Positions 36,668 through 47,838 of a stretch of DNA of 64,000 nucleotides are shown one piece after another. This DNA comes from Rhabdornis inornatus (Eukaryota; Chordata; Aves; Passeriformes; Rhabdornithidae). The stretch covers positions 868,001 through 932,000 of the forward strand of contig VWZS01003477.1 of the NCBI GenBank assembly GCA_013397075.1, written 5' to 3'. Both the position numbers and the translations under genes were made by a program. The notes under the pieces were generated by a model, which saw nothing but the letters and a program-made list of their open reading frames with translations, was not told the origin of the DNA and searched no databases. Positions within the stretch are counted from its first letter, which is position 1; every line of letters starts with the position of its first letter.

Positions 36668-36710
36668 ATGGGCCAGACCTCGGTCTCCACGCTGCCCGAG
36701 CCAGCCGGCG
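36668..36710 (+). CDS. PHACTR2: PHACTR2 coding exon 1 (N-terminus of phosphatase and actin regulator 2)
   Basis: This exon encodes MGQTSVSTLPEPAG plus the first base of a split valine codon, and it is followed directly by the donor GTGAGT. The MGQTSVSTL start matches what I recall of one vertebrate PHACTR2 N-terminus, and joining it to the exon at 63177 gives an uninterrupted frame with VDGLDKASIANSDG. The ATG has a strong Kozak context (G at -3, G at +4). An in-frame TGA at 36647-36649 rules out an upstream extension within this exon. PHACTR proteins bind G-actin through RPEL motifs and protein phosphatase 1 through the C-terminus, coupling actin state to dephosphorylation; those parts lie outside the window. 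The second residue is glycine, but position 6 is valine rather than the Ser/Thr favoured for N-myristoylation, so lipidation is doubtful. The exon sits in a CpG island, as expected for a promoter-proximal exon. Its 5' end is not visible because of the nearby assembly gap. Confidence 0.9.
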
Positions 36711-36794
36711 GTGAGTAGCGGGCCGGGGCGGGGCGAGCCGGGGCGGGGGGCTCCCGCCGGGGTCTGTGGTGGCGGCGGGGGAGCCGCGGTCCCG

Positions 36795-36795
36795 N
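36795..36795. other. Single-N contig join
   Basis: A lone N sits between the GC-rich start of intron 1 and ordinary AT-rich sequence. With the lone Ns at 37323 and 37525 it marks joins where the scaffolder placed contigs without a measured gap. Confidence 0.85.
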
Positions 36796-36995
36796 AGGTA
36801 GTGCGAGCTTCTTGGGAATGTTGTTTGGAGGCACGTTAGGATAACATGGTGTGTTTTAGTTACTGAAAAACAGAGTGGGTCTCTTCCCACAATAATAGGA
36901 TGTAGAATCTAAATTAACTTCAGCGAGGTTTGAAGTTTCCTGTGAAATTCCTGCATGTCTGTTTTTCCTCTACGCCTGTTTCCTTTACATCCACT

Positions 36996-37085
36996 AAAAA
37001 AAAACAAAACAAAACCTCTCAAACCTAAACAAACAAAAACCAACAAAACAAACACACAAAAAACCAAAACAAAAAACCAAAATCC
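36996..37085 (+). repeat. A/C-rich low-complexity tract
   Basis: About 90 bases are almost wholly A and C, with AAAAC, CAAA and AACC units in irregular order and only a few T. The complementary strand is G/T-rich. It directly precedes the duplicated segment and probably caused the local assembly break. Confidence 0.85.
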
Positions 37086-37086
37086 T

Positions 37087-37322
37087 GTTTGGACTTTAAT
37101 GCTGAAAACTGAACTTTATCCTTAATTTGCTTATGGCTACTAATGTGGGAATGTCTTGTCAAATAGGAGACAGTGCAACAAACTTTCTCTTTTCCCCCTT
37201 TGTTTTTCTTTCATGGCTGTTTCGGAGAACAGTTTTAGTGTTAACACATAATTTTCAGACTAATTCTGTTATATTCCTAGTCACGCCATCCCAGGCAAAA
37301 CCTTGGATGATTTTCTCACCTG
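37087..37322 (+). repeat. Copy 1 of a 236-base near-identical direct repeat (probable false duplication)
   Basis: This block reappears at 37526-37761 with no indels and two G/A differences that I could find (near 37108 and 37241). It ends exactly at the lone N at 37323. It begins right after an A/C-rich tract where assemblies tend to break. The simplest reading is that the end of one contig overlaps the start of the next and the two were laid end to end instead of being merged. The two differences could be heterozygous sites. Confidence 0.85.
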
Positions 37323-37323
37323 N

Positions 37324-37524
37324 TCGGGGCTCCTTCTTTCCCCGCTATTAAATAAAGTACGAAGGCTTCCCCTTCGTAGGGAAAGGGAAGGGAAGGAACT
37401 CTGGCACCTCGCCCAGGAGCGCGGCTAGTAACCCGCCCAGCTGGCTGCTTTTAGGTCCAGGACATTTTATGTGTAAGTAGGCTGTTGAAAATAAATAAAT
37501 AGCGTGTGAGTGGAACTGTTTCGG
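37324..37524. other. Orphan 201-base contig between two lone Ns
   Basis: This block is bounded by single Ns. It is more CpG- and GC-rich than its neighbours in its first two thirds, with a short inverted repeat CGAAGG/CCTTCG and G/A-rich runs. Its composition resembles the CpG island about 0.6 kb upstream, so it is probably a fragment of the promoter island placed in the wrong position. True placement and orientation are unknown. Confidence 0.6.
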
Positions 37525-37525
37525 N

Positions 37526-37761
37526 GTTTGGACTTTAATGCTGAAGACTGAACTTTATCCTTAATTTGCTTATGGCTACTAATGTGGGAATGTCTTGTCA
37601 AATAGGAGACAGTGCAACAAACTTTCTCTTTTCCCCCTTTGTTTTTCTTTCATGGCTGTTTCGGAGAACAGTTTTAGTATTAACACATAATTTTCAGACT
37701 AATTCTGTTATATTCCTAGTCACGCCATCCCAGGCAAAACCTTGGATGATTTTCTCACCTG
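37526..37761 (+). repeat. Copy 2 of the 236-base near-identical direct repeat
   Basis: This copy starts immediately after the lone N at 37525 and matches 37087-37322 at a constant offset of 439 bases. Beyond 37761 the sequence continues uniquely into intron 1, so this copy belongs to the long downstream contig. The 65-residue frame seen in both copies is a by-product of the repeat and not a gene. Confidence 0.85.
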
Positions 37762-40700
37762 TCAAACATTGCATGAAAGAGAAGTTGGGCCATTTCCAAT
37801 AAATGTTACCATCGTGTTGAAGGTCTCACCCGGCAGCCAGTGTGTTAGGATTGTTTCAAGGTAGTCATCGGGAAGCAGATGTAAGGAAACAGATGGACCG
37901 GCTAAAAATTTTTGTTAAACTTCCTGTACAAAAAAAGTGACCAGACCCTTCAGTGCAAAAGTCTATTGTGAGAGCATTTTGCCTTGGGGGGGTGCCCGTA
38001 TCTTGACTAAGGATAACTGTGATGCCTATGTTTGCTTGGCTGGATGATAATGGACAATAACTGGGTTGAATTTCTAGCTCAAAGAAAAAAAACTCGCCAA
38101 TGAATTCTTTCCTGATTGGAGCCAAAATTTTTGATCAGGAGCAGTAAGAGACAGGTATCTGAAGATGTAAGTTACGATAATGCTGCCCCAGTATTGCCGA
38201 CTAAATTTTAGTTAATTTCATTCTAAGAGCACTACGGTTTGTGATGAGACAGTGGTAGTGCCTCTGGGAGGTTTCATGGAAGAGTAATTCCACTGCACTT
38301 TCATTGCTGTTGAAATTGTTGGGAGAGTATATCCCCAACAAGATACCATAAGGGCAAGTGGGTTTCTGGGTGGCATGGATTCCTGGGGGTGCGTTCATTT
38401 GTTTTCTCTAGTCAGTTTTACTGACATGGTCTGGACACTTAATCCATTGTGAAGTTTGGGAGGCCCTGTCCATCTGTGATCAGGGCAGGAGAATGACTTC
38501 CGCTGGTTCCTGTTCAGTGGGTTGCCCTTTAGGCAAGCAGGCCTAAAATCTTCGTTGATTTTGGCGTGCCAGGCAGCTCCAAGCCATTTAAGTCTTTGAC
38601 AGCTGCTAGAGATTAGAGTTAAAGGAGATATCTGTCTTGCACACGCAGGGGCTACAAATCTGTTTTAGTGCTACAGAATCAATAGTGCATTCAGATCCCC
38701 AGTGAGCCACACAAAAGCAGCTGTGAGGAGTTGCTTGCCTGTTTGCTCCCTTTTTCCCCAACCGTGCCAGCCTGGAGGGCTCAGATCCTGCCCTAGGAGC
38801 CTTGCAGGGCTCAGAGGGGCTGTTGACTCTGTGCAGGGGAGGGAGCTACTAGTAAATCACCATAGACTGGTAAAGTGAACATGGTTTGATGTAGCAAAGT
38901 AAAGTAAAAGATTTTTCCTGAAAGTCACAGAATGACTTAGAAGAGATAAAATATGCACATAGTGCAATACTCAGGATTGACTTCAGCCAGTGTCCTGAAG
39001 GGTTGGTTTTTAAGATTTCATTTAAATTAAAGGTTTTACTCTTGGAAATGTAAATAAATGTTGAAGTACTCGAACAGATCAAGGTCCTAGTGTCACTTTT
39101 CCCATTGGGTTAAGGGCAGGACTGATTCAAGAAGTCCTTCTCAACTGGGCAGATGTAGACTTATACCGGATGGATTAGCATGCCTGTAAAGAGAGGGATA
39201 ATTTCAGATTTTCATACTCCATTGGAACTTTCTTTAGCAATACCATCGTGCTAGAGTTTGCCATCAGCTGCACGTGAATAGGTGTTGAAGTGTTTTGGGC
39301 AGGAGGATCTGGAGTTTAATCATCTCTCACAACTATGAGTGGTAGATGGGCACCAAAGCAGATCTTGGATTGCCCAGTTGGTGTCCGTAGGCAGTTTTTG
39401 CTCCTTCTCCTAGGTTGCAGCTTTCCAGTCATTTAGATGTTTTTTTTAAAGCTTGTTTGTTATTTGCCATGGTTAGAAAATGTGAACAAACATCAATCAC
39501 AGGAGTTTTAGAAGACAGTATAGACAGTATAGATATGTGGATAAGGAGAAGCACATATTGTCGTTGTTCATTTTCCTTCCTCTTCTCCGATTTTCCCACG
39601 CCTGGCAGGACTTGATTAACGTGCTCTCTCCCCATTTAATGGCTGGAGTTGAGTGCTTTGGGGGTTATCAGCCACTGTGTGCAAAAGCTATCACTTCTAC
39701 TTTCTGATCTACAGTTTATCAAAGGGCAGCAGAATTGTGCACTTTTTTCAGTTTGTTTTTTTCTTTCCTTTAGGATTTGTTTTTTGATAGTTCAGTAGCA
39801 GCCATAGCATAGAGAAACAAGCAGTGGAGACATGATCAGCATATGAGGAAGGTGGCATTTCAAAGCAGAACTAGTTACATGGCAAAAGATTTTTTTTGTT
39901 TCTTGAGTAGCGATGCCTTGTCAAGAATGAAATTTCCAGTAAAAGCAGACCTTGTTAGTGTTCCTAGGAATGGGTCAGGCAGCTCAGCATGGAGTGTGGA
40001 ACAAAAGCTGAGGGTATGGGATGGGGTAGGAGAAGTTGCAAAGGGAAGGTCCCGGGAAACTCTTGCCCCACTGGTCAGGGTGCTCACTGGGGCCAGCTGA
40101 AGATGGGGGTCAGAGCCCTGTGCTGACCTCGTGTGCCAAGGATGAGATCTGCAGGGCTGTTTACTCTGGGGTGGGGGGAGTTCTCTCCTCGCATACGTTT
40201 TGCAGAAACAGAGCACAAACTGTCTGGCTTGCGTTTCATCCTTTTACAGACATGCAGTTTTTTTCAAAACTTCAACTGTACTTCAACAGGACAGGAAAAC
40301 CAGAAAACCATTTCCCACCCAGCTCCCCCCATGAGATGAAAGCAGTCACTGGTAGGATCCTGTTGTTTGTTGACCTTGGCACTCAGTGAAATGATTCTCA
40401 TAGGTCAGAAGTGAACATGTTTCTCAGACTGCTGCTTTTCATCTCTCTTGGCTTTATGGGATTTCCTGTTCATGGACAAGGAAACAGCAGCTTCACCTGT
40501 GTCTGTGCAGAGGAATTGTAATTGCGTTAACTGGGCAAGCTTCTCATAATCCCAAAATGAAATGGAAAACTGATATTTGCTTCAGCAGTTCTAGGTGTTG
40601 GTAAACAAACTAATTGGTTATCCACAGAGAAATTCCAAGGCTTGTCTAGTAAAAGTAGTTACTCCAGTAGTGCTCTGCATTAGTAGCTACTTGTGAGCTT

Positions 40701-43700
40701 TACTGAGGGCACTGTTGTGGAGCAAGCCCTCCTCTTCCTGAGGAGCTGGACGTGGAGATGCTCAGCCATAGACCTAAATTCTCATCCTGACTCAGTCCAC
40801 TATGACTCTGAATGTGCAGAAAAGCCCTTAGAGTAATAATTCTTAAAGGGTTTAAAAAGGAAATTGATTTTTCTCCTCTGGCTATTTTTCCTTTCTAAAG
40901 TGGAAGAACTTTGAAACTTGTTGCACTTTACAGGAAGGCATTTCACAGCACTTACAGGTGCAGTGAACTACTCCCAGCACACCTGTCAGCTGGTCATTTC
41001 AGGTTTTGCTACACTTGAAAGAGTGGAAAGCAGAGCTATTGAGATGAAATGGTAAGTTTCATTTGATGTGAAGCCCCAAATAACTTGTCCGCAGCCACAA
41101 AGGACATTCTTAGCAGAGAGCCTCATCTTCGTTTTTCTTTTTCCTGAGATTTAAATTGGTTGGGGACATTGAGGCTGAACCCTCATAAAACTATGTTGAG
41201 AATCCTATACATTTTCTCCTGCTTTTTTATGCTTTTGTAAGTTATGCAAGAGTTTTAAGTACAATGTAAAGATGTACTGTTTTCATTTGCTGCTAAATTT
41301 CTATCCAAACCTTTTCAGCTTTTTGGGAAACTTTCTTCATCCTACCAGTGTTATCAGATTGGACTACAGCTGTGACAGCTCCAGAATTTGGGTTAATTAA
41401 GTATGTAATCTGCCTTAGACTTCAGGGTGATTGAGTGGATATTTTGGATACCTAGTCAAAGGTATAAAAACCCATGTTTTCAGACAGAATGGGTAGTCAT
41501 GAAGTTGCCTACTACTAATGGGAACGACAAGAGCTCTTTTTAAGTTGGTGCTTGTGTTTCTTGAAATATGAAAAGCAATGGCAACTGCTGGAAGTGTAAG
41601 TCTCATCATGCTCCCAACACCATGATTCTGATTGGTGCTGTTGGTGAGGGTCTGAATGTTAGAGGGTGGAATGAATCACTATATATAGAGAAAAAATTGT
41701 GCACGCTTTTAAGTATAGCATGTTTATGGACTATAAAGTGTACGTGCTGCCCCGTGCTCTGTGATCCTCCAGAGCAGAGCAGTGCACCCACGGCCACTGC
41801 TCCTCAGCTGCAGCAATTCCTCACTGCAGAGGAGGCTGCAACCTGAGCCTGCACCCTGGGCACGGCCAGGAACACGGGTCCCATAAGGACACCAGGCACC
41901 AGCCACACCACAGGCACCACATGGTGTGAAAACAGAGGTGTAGTGCTCAACAGGATGGTGTCTCACCTCTTCTGCCTCTGAGGCTGCTTCACAGATGACC
42001 AGAATTTCTCCTGGTTTAGCTGCCAGGGTATGTGACCTTTCATGTCAGGCATGCTGGCTGAGATATCTTCATGTGCTGATGTTTGGTACCACTAATCACC
42101 TGTTCACAGTGTTAATCATCAGCTTCCTCATCTGCCATGAGGAGAACGAGAATGCCTGGGCAGGGGGCAGAGCTCTGCTGGCTGCCTGTGTTTGTGTGGG
42201 GGTTGTCTTCTCAGATGACCACCTCGATACTTCCCCCAGATGAAAAGCTCCTGGGAGATCTTGTTTCCTGCTGAGCCCCCTGTGCTAAGCCCCACTAACA
42301 ACTGATCCCGTACTGCTGGATCCCAGCCACCTCTTGGATCAGTTGTCCTTCCTTCCTAGATCCTCTTGCTTGGCTTTCTTACTGCTCCTGAGTAACCTGG
42401 CCTCGTCCTTAGGTGGTGTCTTCTGTTACAGATATCAAAATGCTTTCCAGTCCTTTTTATTTCATTCCTTGGTTTAAATGGGAAAACTTATCACAAGGAA
42501 GCAGGACAGCACCTAAGATAGCCAGGAGGAAACCAAAGAGCTCTCAAATACGCACCAGTGTTTGTACCATATCACAGTCCAGCCTATTAAAAACAAAAAA
42601 GACTTACACTGTTATATCTTTCTTTATATGTTTTTCCTTAAAGTTGTCCTTTATTAATTTTGGACACTGATGCTTTTTGAGATTTAAGAAATGTAACATT
42701 GCAAAAAAATACTTCTGAATCAATGCTGTTATGAATTTCTTTTTCACTGAATTAATTGTTTTAAAACACAGTGCTGAGTGCTCTCGATGCCTTGTGTCAA
42801 TCACTGATGGATTTTTAAAAATACTTCCGCAAACAGCCTGCTCCCAGAACTTATTTCTACCCATTGTATTAAAATTGTGACAGCAGCTAGAAAAATATTT
42901 CTGATAGGCAGAAATACCCCAAGTAGATACCATTCAGTCCCATGTGGAGAAGTCACTTCTGAACTGTCCTTGTGTTGTCTTCTCAAGCTGGCACAAGGCA
43001 GATTCCTGATCCTGTTCTTTTTCTGATACAAAAGGATTGACTTTCAAGTAGGGCCAGTGCTAGGCATAGGAAAAAAGAAAGGAGGTAGTTAGCTGGTGAT
43101 GATAAAATTAATAACAGGCAGAGATAGTTCTGGTCTGTTTTGCCCCCAGCAGATCCCAGAGAGTGAGGCTGGCTGCTGGTGCCCCTTCTGAGCCAGAAGA
43201 TACTGTGACTACAAACCATGGGCAGGGAAAGCAGGCAGATAATGATGGGGAGGGGGGTTGGTTAATTTCGTCATGACCCAAAGCAAAATCAAAGAGTGAC
43301 ACTGAGTAATTTATATCCCCCTCCATACATGAACTCTATGAGCCCTACACGGTCAAGTGTATTTTTGGGCAAATGTAAAATTATGCTGGGGTCTGGAGTG
43401 TGGCATTTCCTGTAGTGTCTTATGAATTGGTTTAGTAGGAGCTAGGTAGGAAGATCACCAAGGATATTCAGTTGATGCAGGGTAATAAGATGGCCTTTTT
43501 TTCTTCTCATTGTGTTTGACCAGAAGCACGTGGGTAACAGGGCTGGGTGTTCTCTCTTCTGGGTTTGGAGGGTTGTTTCCTTGGTTTCGATATTAAAATA
43601 TGTGAATCATTTTCACTTTGCCTTTTTGCAGTCCACATAGTGGTTTGGACTAGCAATCAGCAGAGACCATGAAATCACCTCTGTTAGTCATATGGCAGCT

Positions 43701-45070
43701 CATTATTAGGAAACTTGATTTAAGACTTGAGTTTCTTGCAAGGCTTGATACGAGGTCACTGCAAAGGAATATGAATTTCTTCTGTCCCTGACATGGTTTA
43801 TGGACACTCAGAAATAATGTCTCTATCCAAAGGGAAAGTTTTATTTATCTTTTGTTCTCTCACTGCTTTGTACAAGTGTAATAATCAGTGTAGGTGGGGA
43901 AAAAGCTAGGGAGAAATGAGGATCTGTGGCTACTCCATCATTGTATGGAAGTATAGGTTGTGCTGTCAGGTTGCATGTAAGTAGAATGAGAATTAAAGAT
44001 CGTCAGAGGGTTAATACCAAATCTGTGTCAATGATAGCTTTGTGAAAATGAAGTTTTATATGAAAAGATAAGGGCTGTGCTACGTTTTTTCTTCTCTGAT
44101 TCCTGCATTGGTTTCATATGAATTAGAATGATGTTTTGCCTAGCAGAGTTAGGCTGTGACACAGCTGTCCTAACATGAGCAAAACCAGTTTTGTTCCCAA
44201 AGATCAGCCTGCATTCCTCACCCCTGAGAATGTGCTTTTTTAATTAGTGTTTTAAGATGTCTTTGCTCTGACCGTCTGCCCAAACCATCAGCAAATCCTC
44301 ATCAGGTAGATGCACAATAGTAATTTCAGTGTTATTTAATCCTTTTTGTACTTTCTGAATCTGAACTTTTAATGTGCTGCCCGGTAAAAGGCCAAGAATG
44401 GTGCAGAGGCCATAGATACTGGTTGGGTTTTAAAGCCTGGGCTACTGCATGGTCTATGCAAGCAGATCATGTAGTTTATGATCTCAAAATAATTCACAAA
44501 AAATGCAGACAATCTATAATATTTATTGATTTGAGCTAACTTAGTGATTTGCACTATTAGAATAACTGTGATAAATGATGAAACTTGATGCTTCCACTGC
44601 TATCATAATTTACACTTTCAGGTTAAAACATTGCTGACAAGAGTTAGAGTCACACGGGGACTCTTTTAAGCTTAAGAGTTCTTCTTTGTTGCTGGAAGCT
44701 TCAGCTCAGAAGGTGAATTCCTGACTGGAGGTTTGTCACCACTGGTTTTATTTCGGAGGTTTGCAACATTGTTGATGCACACTTAAATGATTGTTGTTTC
44801 ACTTGACCCTTTCTGCTGAGGGGGAAGATAGGGCTGGCTCTTTGTGCCTTCTGCCTTTATGGCTGTAGAGCAGCTGCAGGCAACAGAAGGAAAGTGATTT
44901 TGGATCTCAACTTCTGTTTGGTAGTCAGATCAACTAAGTAAAATAGCATTTGTCGTGAGTGAAATTCAGTCTGAATGCCCAGGAAACCTCATGGGACGGC
45001 AGCCTGTCAGAAAGAGTATGGTGTGTTGAAGAAACAAACTACCACAATGGGAGCCTAGAAGGCAGAATGT

Positions 45071-45153
45071 GGAAGGTTCCCTGCCTGTGGCAGAGGGGTT
45101 TGAACTAGATAATCTCTAAGGTCCCTTCCAACCCCAAACATCCTGTGATTCCT
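45071..45153 (+). mobile_element. CR1 LINE 3'-terminal fragment, about 80 bp, plus strand
   Basis: The stretch GGAAGGTTCCCTGCCTGTGG, GAACTAGATAATCTCTAAGG, TCCCTTCCAACCCCAAACAT, CCTGTGATTCC follows the CR1 3' end consensus in forward orientation, ending with a degenerate terminal octamer. Only the last 80 or so bases of the element are present, a severe 5' truncation. It lies in PHACTR2 intron 1 and is opposite in orientation to the copy at 26.6 kb. Confidence 0.9.
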
Positions 45154-47628
45154 AGAGCCAGGCTTTGCATTCAGCTCAGCCTGCTGAAGTCGGGTGCACC
45201 AGTGATCTTCCCTCTCAAACCAGGAGCTGGGCAGCCAGCGCCGTCCATGTCTGCATCCTCAGCAGACTGCAGTGTCTGCTGGCATATCCCAGTGTGAGTA
45301 TTGTTGGGTGGATGTCTGGAACAATAGGAGTTCATGGAAGAGCCCCAGCTGCAGTTCCTGTAGGGAGTGAGATGCCCAGGACACATGTTCCTAGCCAGTG
45401 TTTGTGCCTGAGGCCATGGAAAGCCTCGGTGTGGCTTGTACATCTCTCACCTCTACTGTTGAAGGGATTTTAGTGCTTGGGCACCAAACAAATGAATTTC
45501 ACTAAGCAGCAACTTCCTGAGTTAAAAGCATGGTGTGATGTGAGTAGTAAGAGAGATTTCAGTTTGTGACTCTTCTCCCAGGTGCTCTCCTTGCTTATAA
45601 CCCCCAGAGATCAACTTACCTGAAGCATTTATGTCATAACAAGCAATATAAAGTCACCTAGGCTGAAAGCTAATCTCTGTGGGCTTCTTTTCCTCCCTTT
45701 TTTTCCCCCCAAGATCCCGGATGAATCAACAAAGAAATGACACTTTCATTGCATGCTTATGAAAGAGATTTAGTGGGATACAATCAAGTAATTTGAGTCA
45801 TGTTACAACTTAAAGTCCCTCTAAGCTGGTGGGAAATGATTCTTAGATATTAGCTGTCTCTATAAGGAGAAAAAAAACCCAGACAGTTAATTACTAAGAA
45901 ATTAGATGTGTTTAAATTATGCATTTATAATGTGTTATAATTTATTTCATTGTTAATAATTCAGAACTGGCTGTGCATTTCCTTCCCTGTAAATTCATTC
46001 AATGTGTCTGAAGATTACTGGTTTGTTTCTTGGAGTTTTATAGATTTATTGCATTTCTGAGGGGAAGGAAGTGTTGTTTTTGGCACAGATGCTAGGAATA
46101 TTCTTGTTCTGAAAATGTGAAGCAGTGTTCTAGTACACTGCAAATCTGGCCTCCTTTATATTGATACAGAGAAGGGTGTAGTGGTTTTCCTGCCTTACAC
46201 ATTTTACCACCATGCATGATTCTCCTACTCTCATGGATTGTTCAAGTGATTGATAAGAAAGGAGAATATTGGTATTAATAATTTGTGCTAAAAATTCATA
46301 CAAGGTTTTAAACAATTGCAGTAATTGCAGGGTAGTGCCCGTGCTTAAATTTTTAAAGGAAAGTTTTGGAAGGCTGGTCTGACTCTTATGAGAGTCATGT
46401 TACTAGATTTGATTTCTTGGAAAAAGCATGCTGTTGTTTATTCTTGCTTGAATTTTTTGCTGCTTTTGACACATAGAAATAGGGTATGGAAGAAGTAAGT
46501 GAGACATAATAGAGACTCTGTCTGTGCAAGGGAATGAACAGTAGACAACTAAGAGTATGGATAAATCCAGTTTCTTGAGAGCTGGACAAAGACCAAGCAG
46601 AAGTATATACTTTAGTTGGAGGAGAAAGTAATAAGAGAGTAGCAAAACATGAGCCAGCAAGAAAAAGAAAGAGATGTTAACTACAAAGCGTTGCAGAAAT
46701 TACCTGTCACTCTGCTTTAAAAGCTTTTTTGTTGGGCAGTGCTGTCATGTAACTGTGTCATATTTCAGAGAGAACACGATTCTGAAAAGAGGAAGAAAGT
46801 TTGTGTTGGCAAAGCCTAGGGGAATTCTTAGAAACCTGAAACTGAAAAAACAAGTATCTTGGACACTTACGGCAACACCTCTCTCTTAACTCCCCCCTGC
46901 ACTTCCCTTCCTGCTGATTTAATTTTCCCGTTGCTACCGGAGGCAAGGGGGGGAGAAGAGGAGGAGAGCATATTTTAGCCAGATCCAGCAAGATGAACAG
47001 TGTGTTTCTGAAACGTTTAATGCACCTGGAAACTCTGTAGCTTAGTTTGAAGTGCATAGTAAAAAATGTGTTGAAGGAAAAAGGTATTTGATGTCACTAT
47101 TGGATCTCTAGGATAATGTATTTTTGAAAGAGAAAAAGAGGAAAAAAGAATGTACCTTTCTAGCTGACATCCATGAATGATGAAAAAACCTTGAGAATAC
47201 AGGTTTAGGTCACTAGAAAGTATACAAAAGCTAAGCAATATTTTTCAATACATTTTAAACCATTAACAAAAGCTCGGGAGTTCTCAGGTTTCTCTGGTTA
47301 GTAGGAGAAGCTGGATGCAAAATTTGATGTCTATCATTGCACACTGTATCTGTTGCATAGACCAATTTTTAGTTTGGCAATCGCTGTAGTGGCTGCAGCT
47401 CAGCCCTGTTAAGGTACAAGCCTTTCCCAGCTGCTTCAGTGCAAAATCAGCAAGATCTGACAGCATGTAAGAATAAAGGCCACAGATAATCACCCTGGTG
47501 TGATCTGGAAGGGTTCATGTCACCCAGCTCTGAAGTCTTCCATGAGTATTAATCAGTCCTGAAGATGGGTCTTGTGTGATAATTAAATATTGTTTTCCCC
47601 CCCTCCCCTTGCTGCAGATGGAGCATAG

Positions 47629-47655
47629 CAGACCCGAAAGTCATAGACCATGGAT
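47629..47655 (+). CDS. Candidate cassette microexon A within PHACTR2 intron 1 (27 nt, or 38 nt from 47618)
   Basis: A very pyrimidine-rich tract (about 47592-47613) ends in CTGCAG at 47617, and a GTAAGT donor follows at 47656. Using that first AG gives a 38-base exon which, after PHACTR2 exon 1, would hit a TAG after three codons. Using the third AG (TAG at 47626-47628) gives 27 bases that keep the phase and encode ADPKVIDHG, continuing into candidate exon B as a serine codon split across the junction. Both acceptors are plausible from sequence, but the first AG after the tract is normally preferred. The segment could therefore be a poison exon, a coding microexon, a 5' UTR exon of another transcript, or chance. 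Confidence 0.3.
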
Positions 47656-47769
47656 GTAAGTGAGCACAAATGATTGAGTCATGCTGTGGATGTCTGTGGT
47701 TTTACCTTTCCAACACCTGTCCTTAGGGATCTGTTTGTAGAGAAAACATCTCTCTGTCTCTTTCTGTAG

Positions 47770-47838
47770 CTCATCCTACATTGCATTCAGGGTTTCCTCA
47801 ACCACAGAAGAGAGCATTGCAGGAAACATCACCAGAAG
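47770..47838 (+). CDS. Candidate cassette exon B within PHACTR2 intron 1 (69 nt, phase 1-1)
   Basis: A strong acceptor (tract of T and C from about 47748 ending CTGTAG) and a strong donor (AAG|GTGAGA) bracket 69 bases. Spliced between PHACTR2 exon 1 and exon 2 it keeps the frame: both flanking junctions are phase 1 and 69 is a multiple of 3. The encoded insert begins with a split codon, followed by HPTLHSGFPQPQKRALQ and ETSPE, then joins VDGLDK. There is no stop in this frame. I do not recognise the peptide; it is Pro/Gln/Ser-rich and probably disordered. A frame this short could be open by chance, so the case rests on splice-site quality, frame symmetry and the adjacent candidate exon 114 bases upstream. 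It could instead be a non-coding exon or a fortuitous splice-site pair. Confidence 0.4.

Larger units (their letters stand above)
36020..36795 (+). promoter_or_regulatory. PHACTR2: CpG-island promoter of PHACTR2
   Basis: Composition changes abruptly from AT-rich to GC- and CpG-rich DNA. The block surrounds coding exon 1 and is broken by the N run at 36453-36553. GC-box (Sp1/KLF-type) cores are visible at 36441-36450 and at 36724-36750. A TGACG half-site (CREB/ATF-like) lies at about 36102-36106. The island continues past the donor of exon 1 into intron 1. The transcription start is inferred to lie in or near the gap and cannot be fixed from sequence. Minus-strand frames in this block are composition-driven and not taken as genes. 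Confidence 0.8.

Noticed and set aside
36184..36890. Minus-strand frames running through the N gap
   Set aside because: They are open only because N is read as unknown. The Pro/Ala/Arg-rich product is typical of CpG islands.
37127..37802. Two identical 65-residue peptides, as if a duplicated small gene
   Set aside because: They come from the near-identical 236-base duplication, which is bounded by lone Ns and best explained as an assembly artefact inside an intron.
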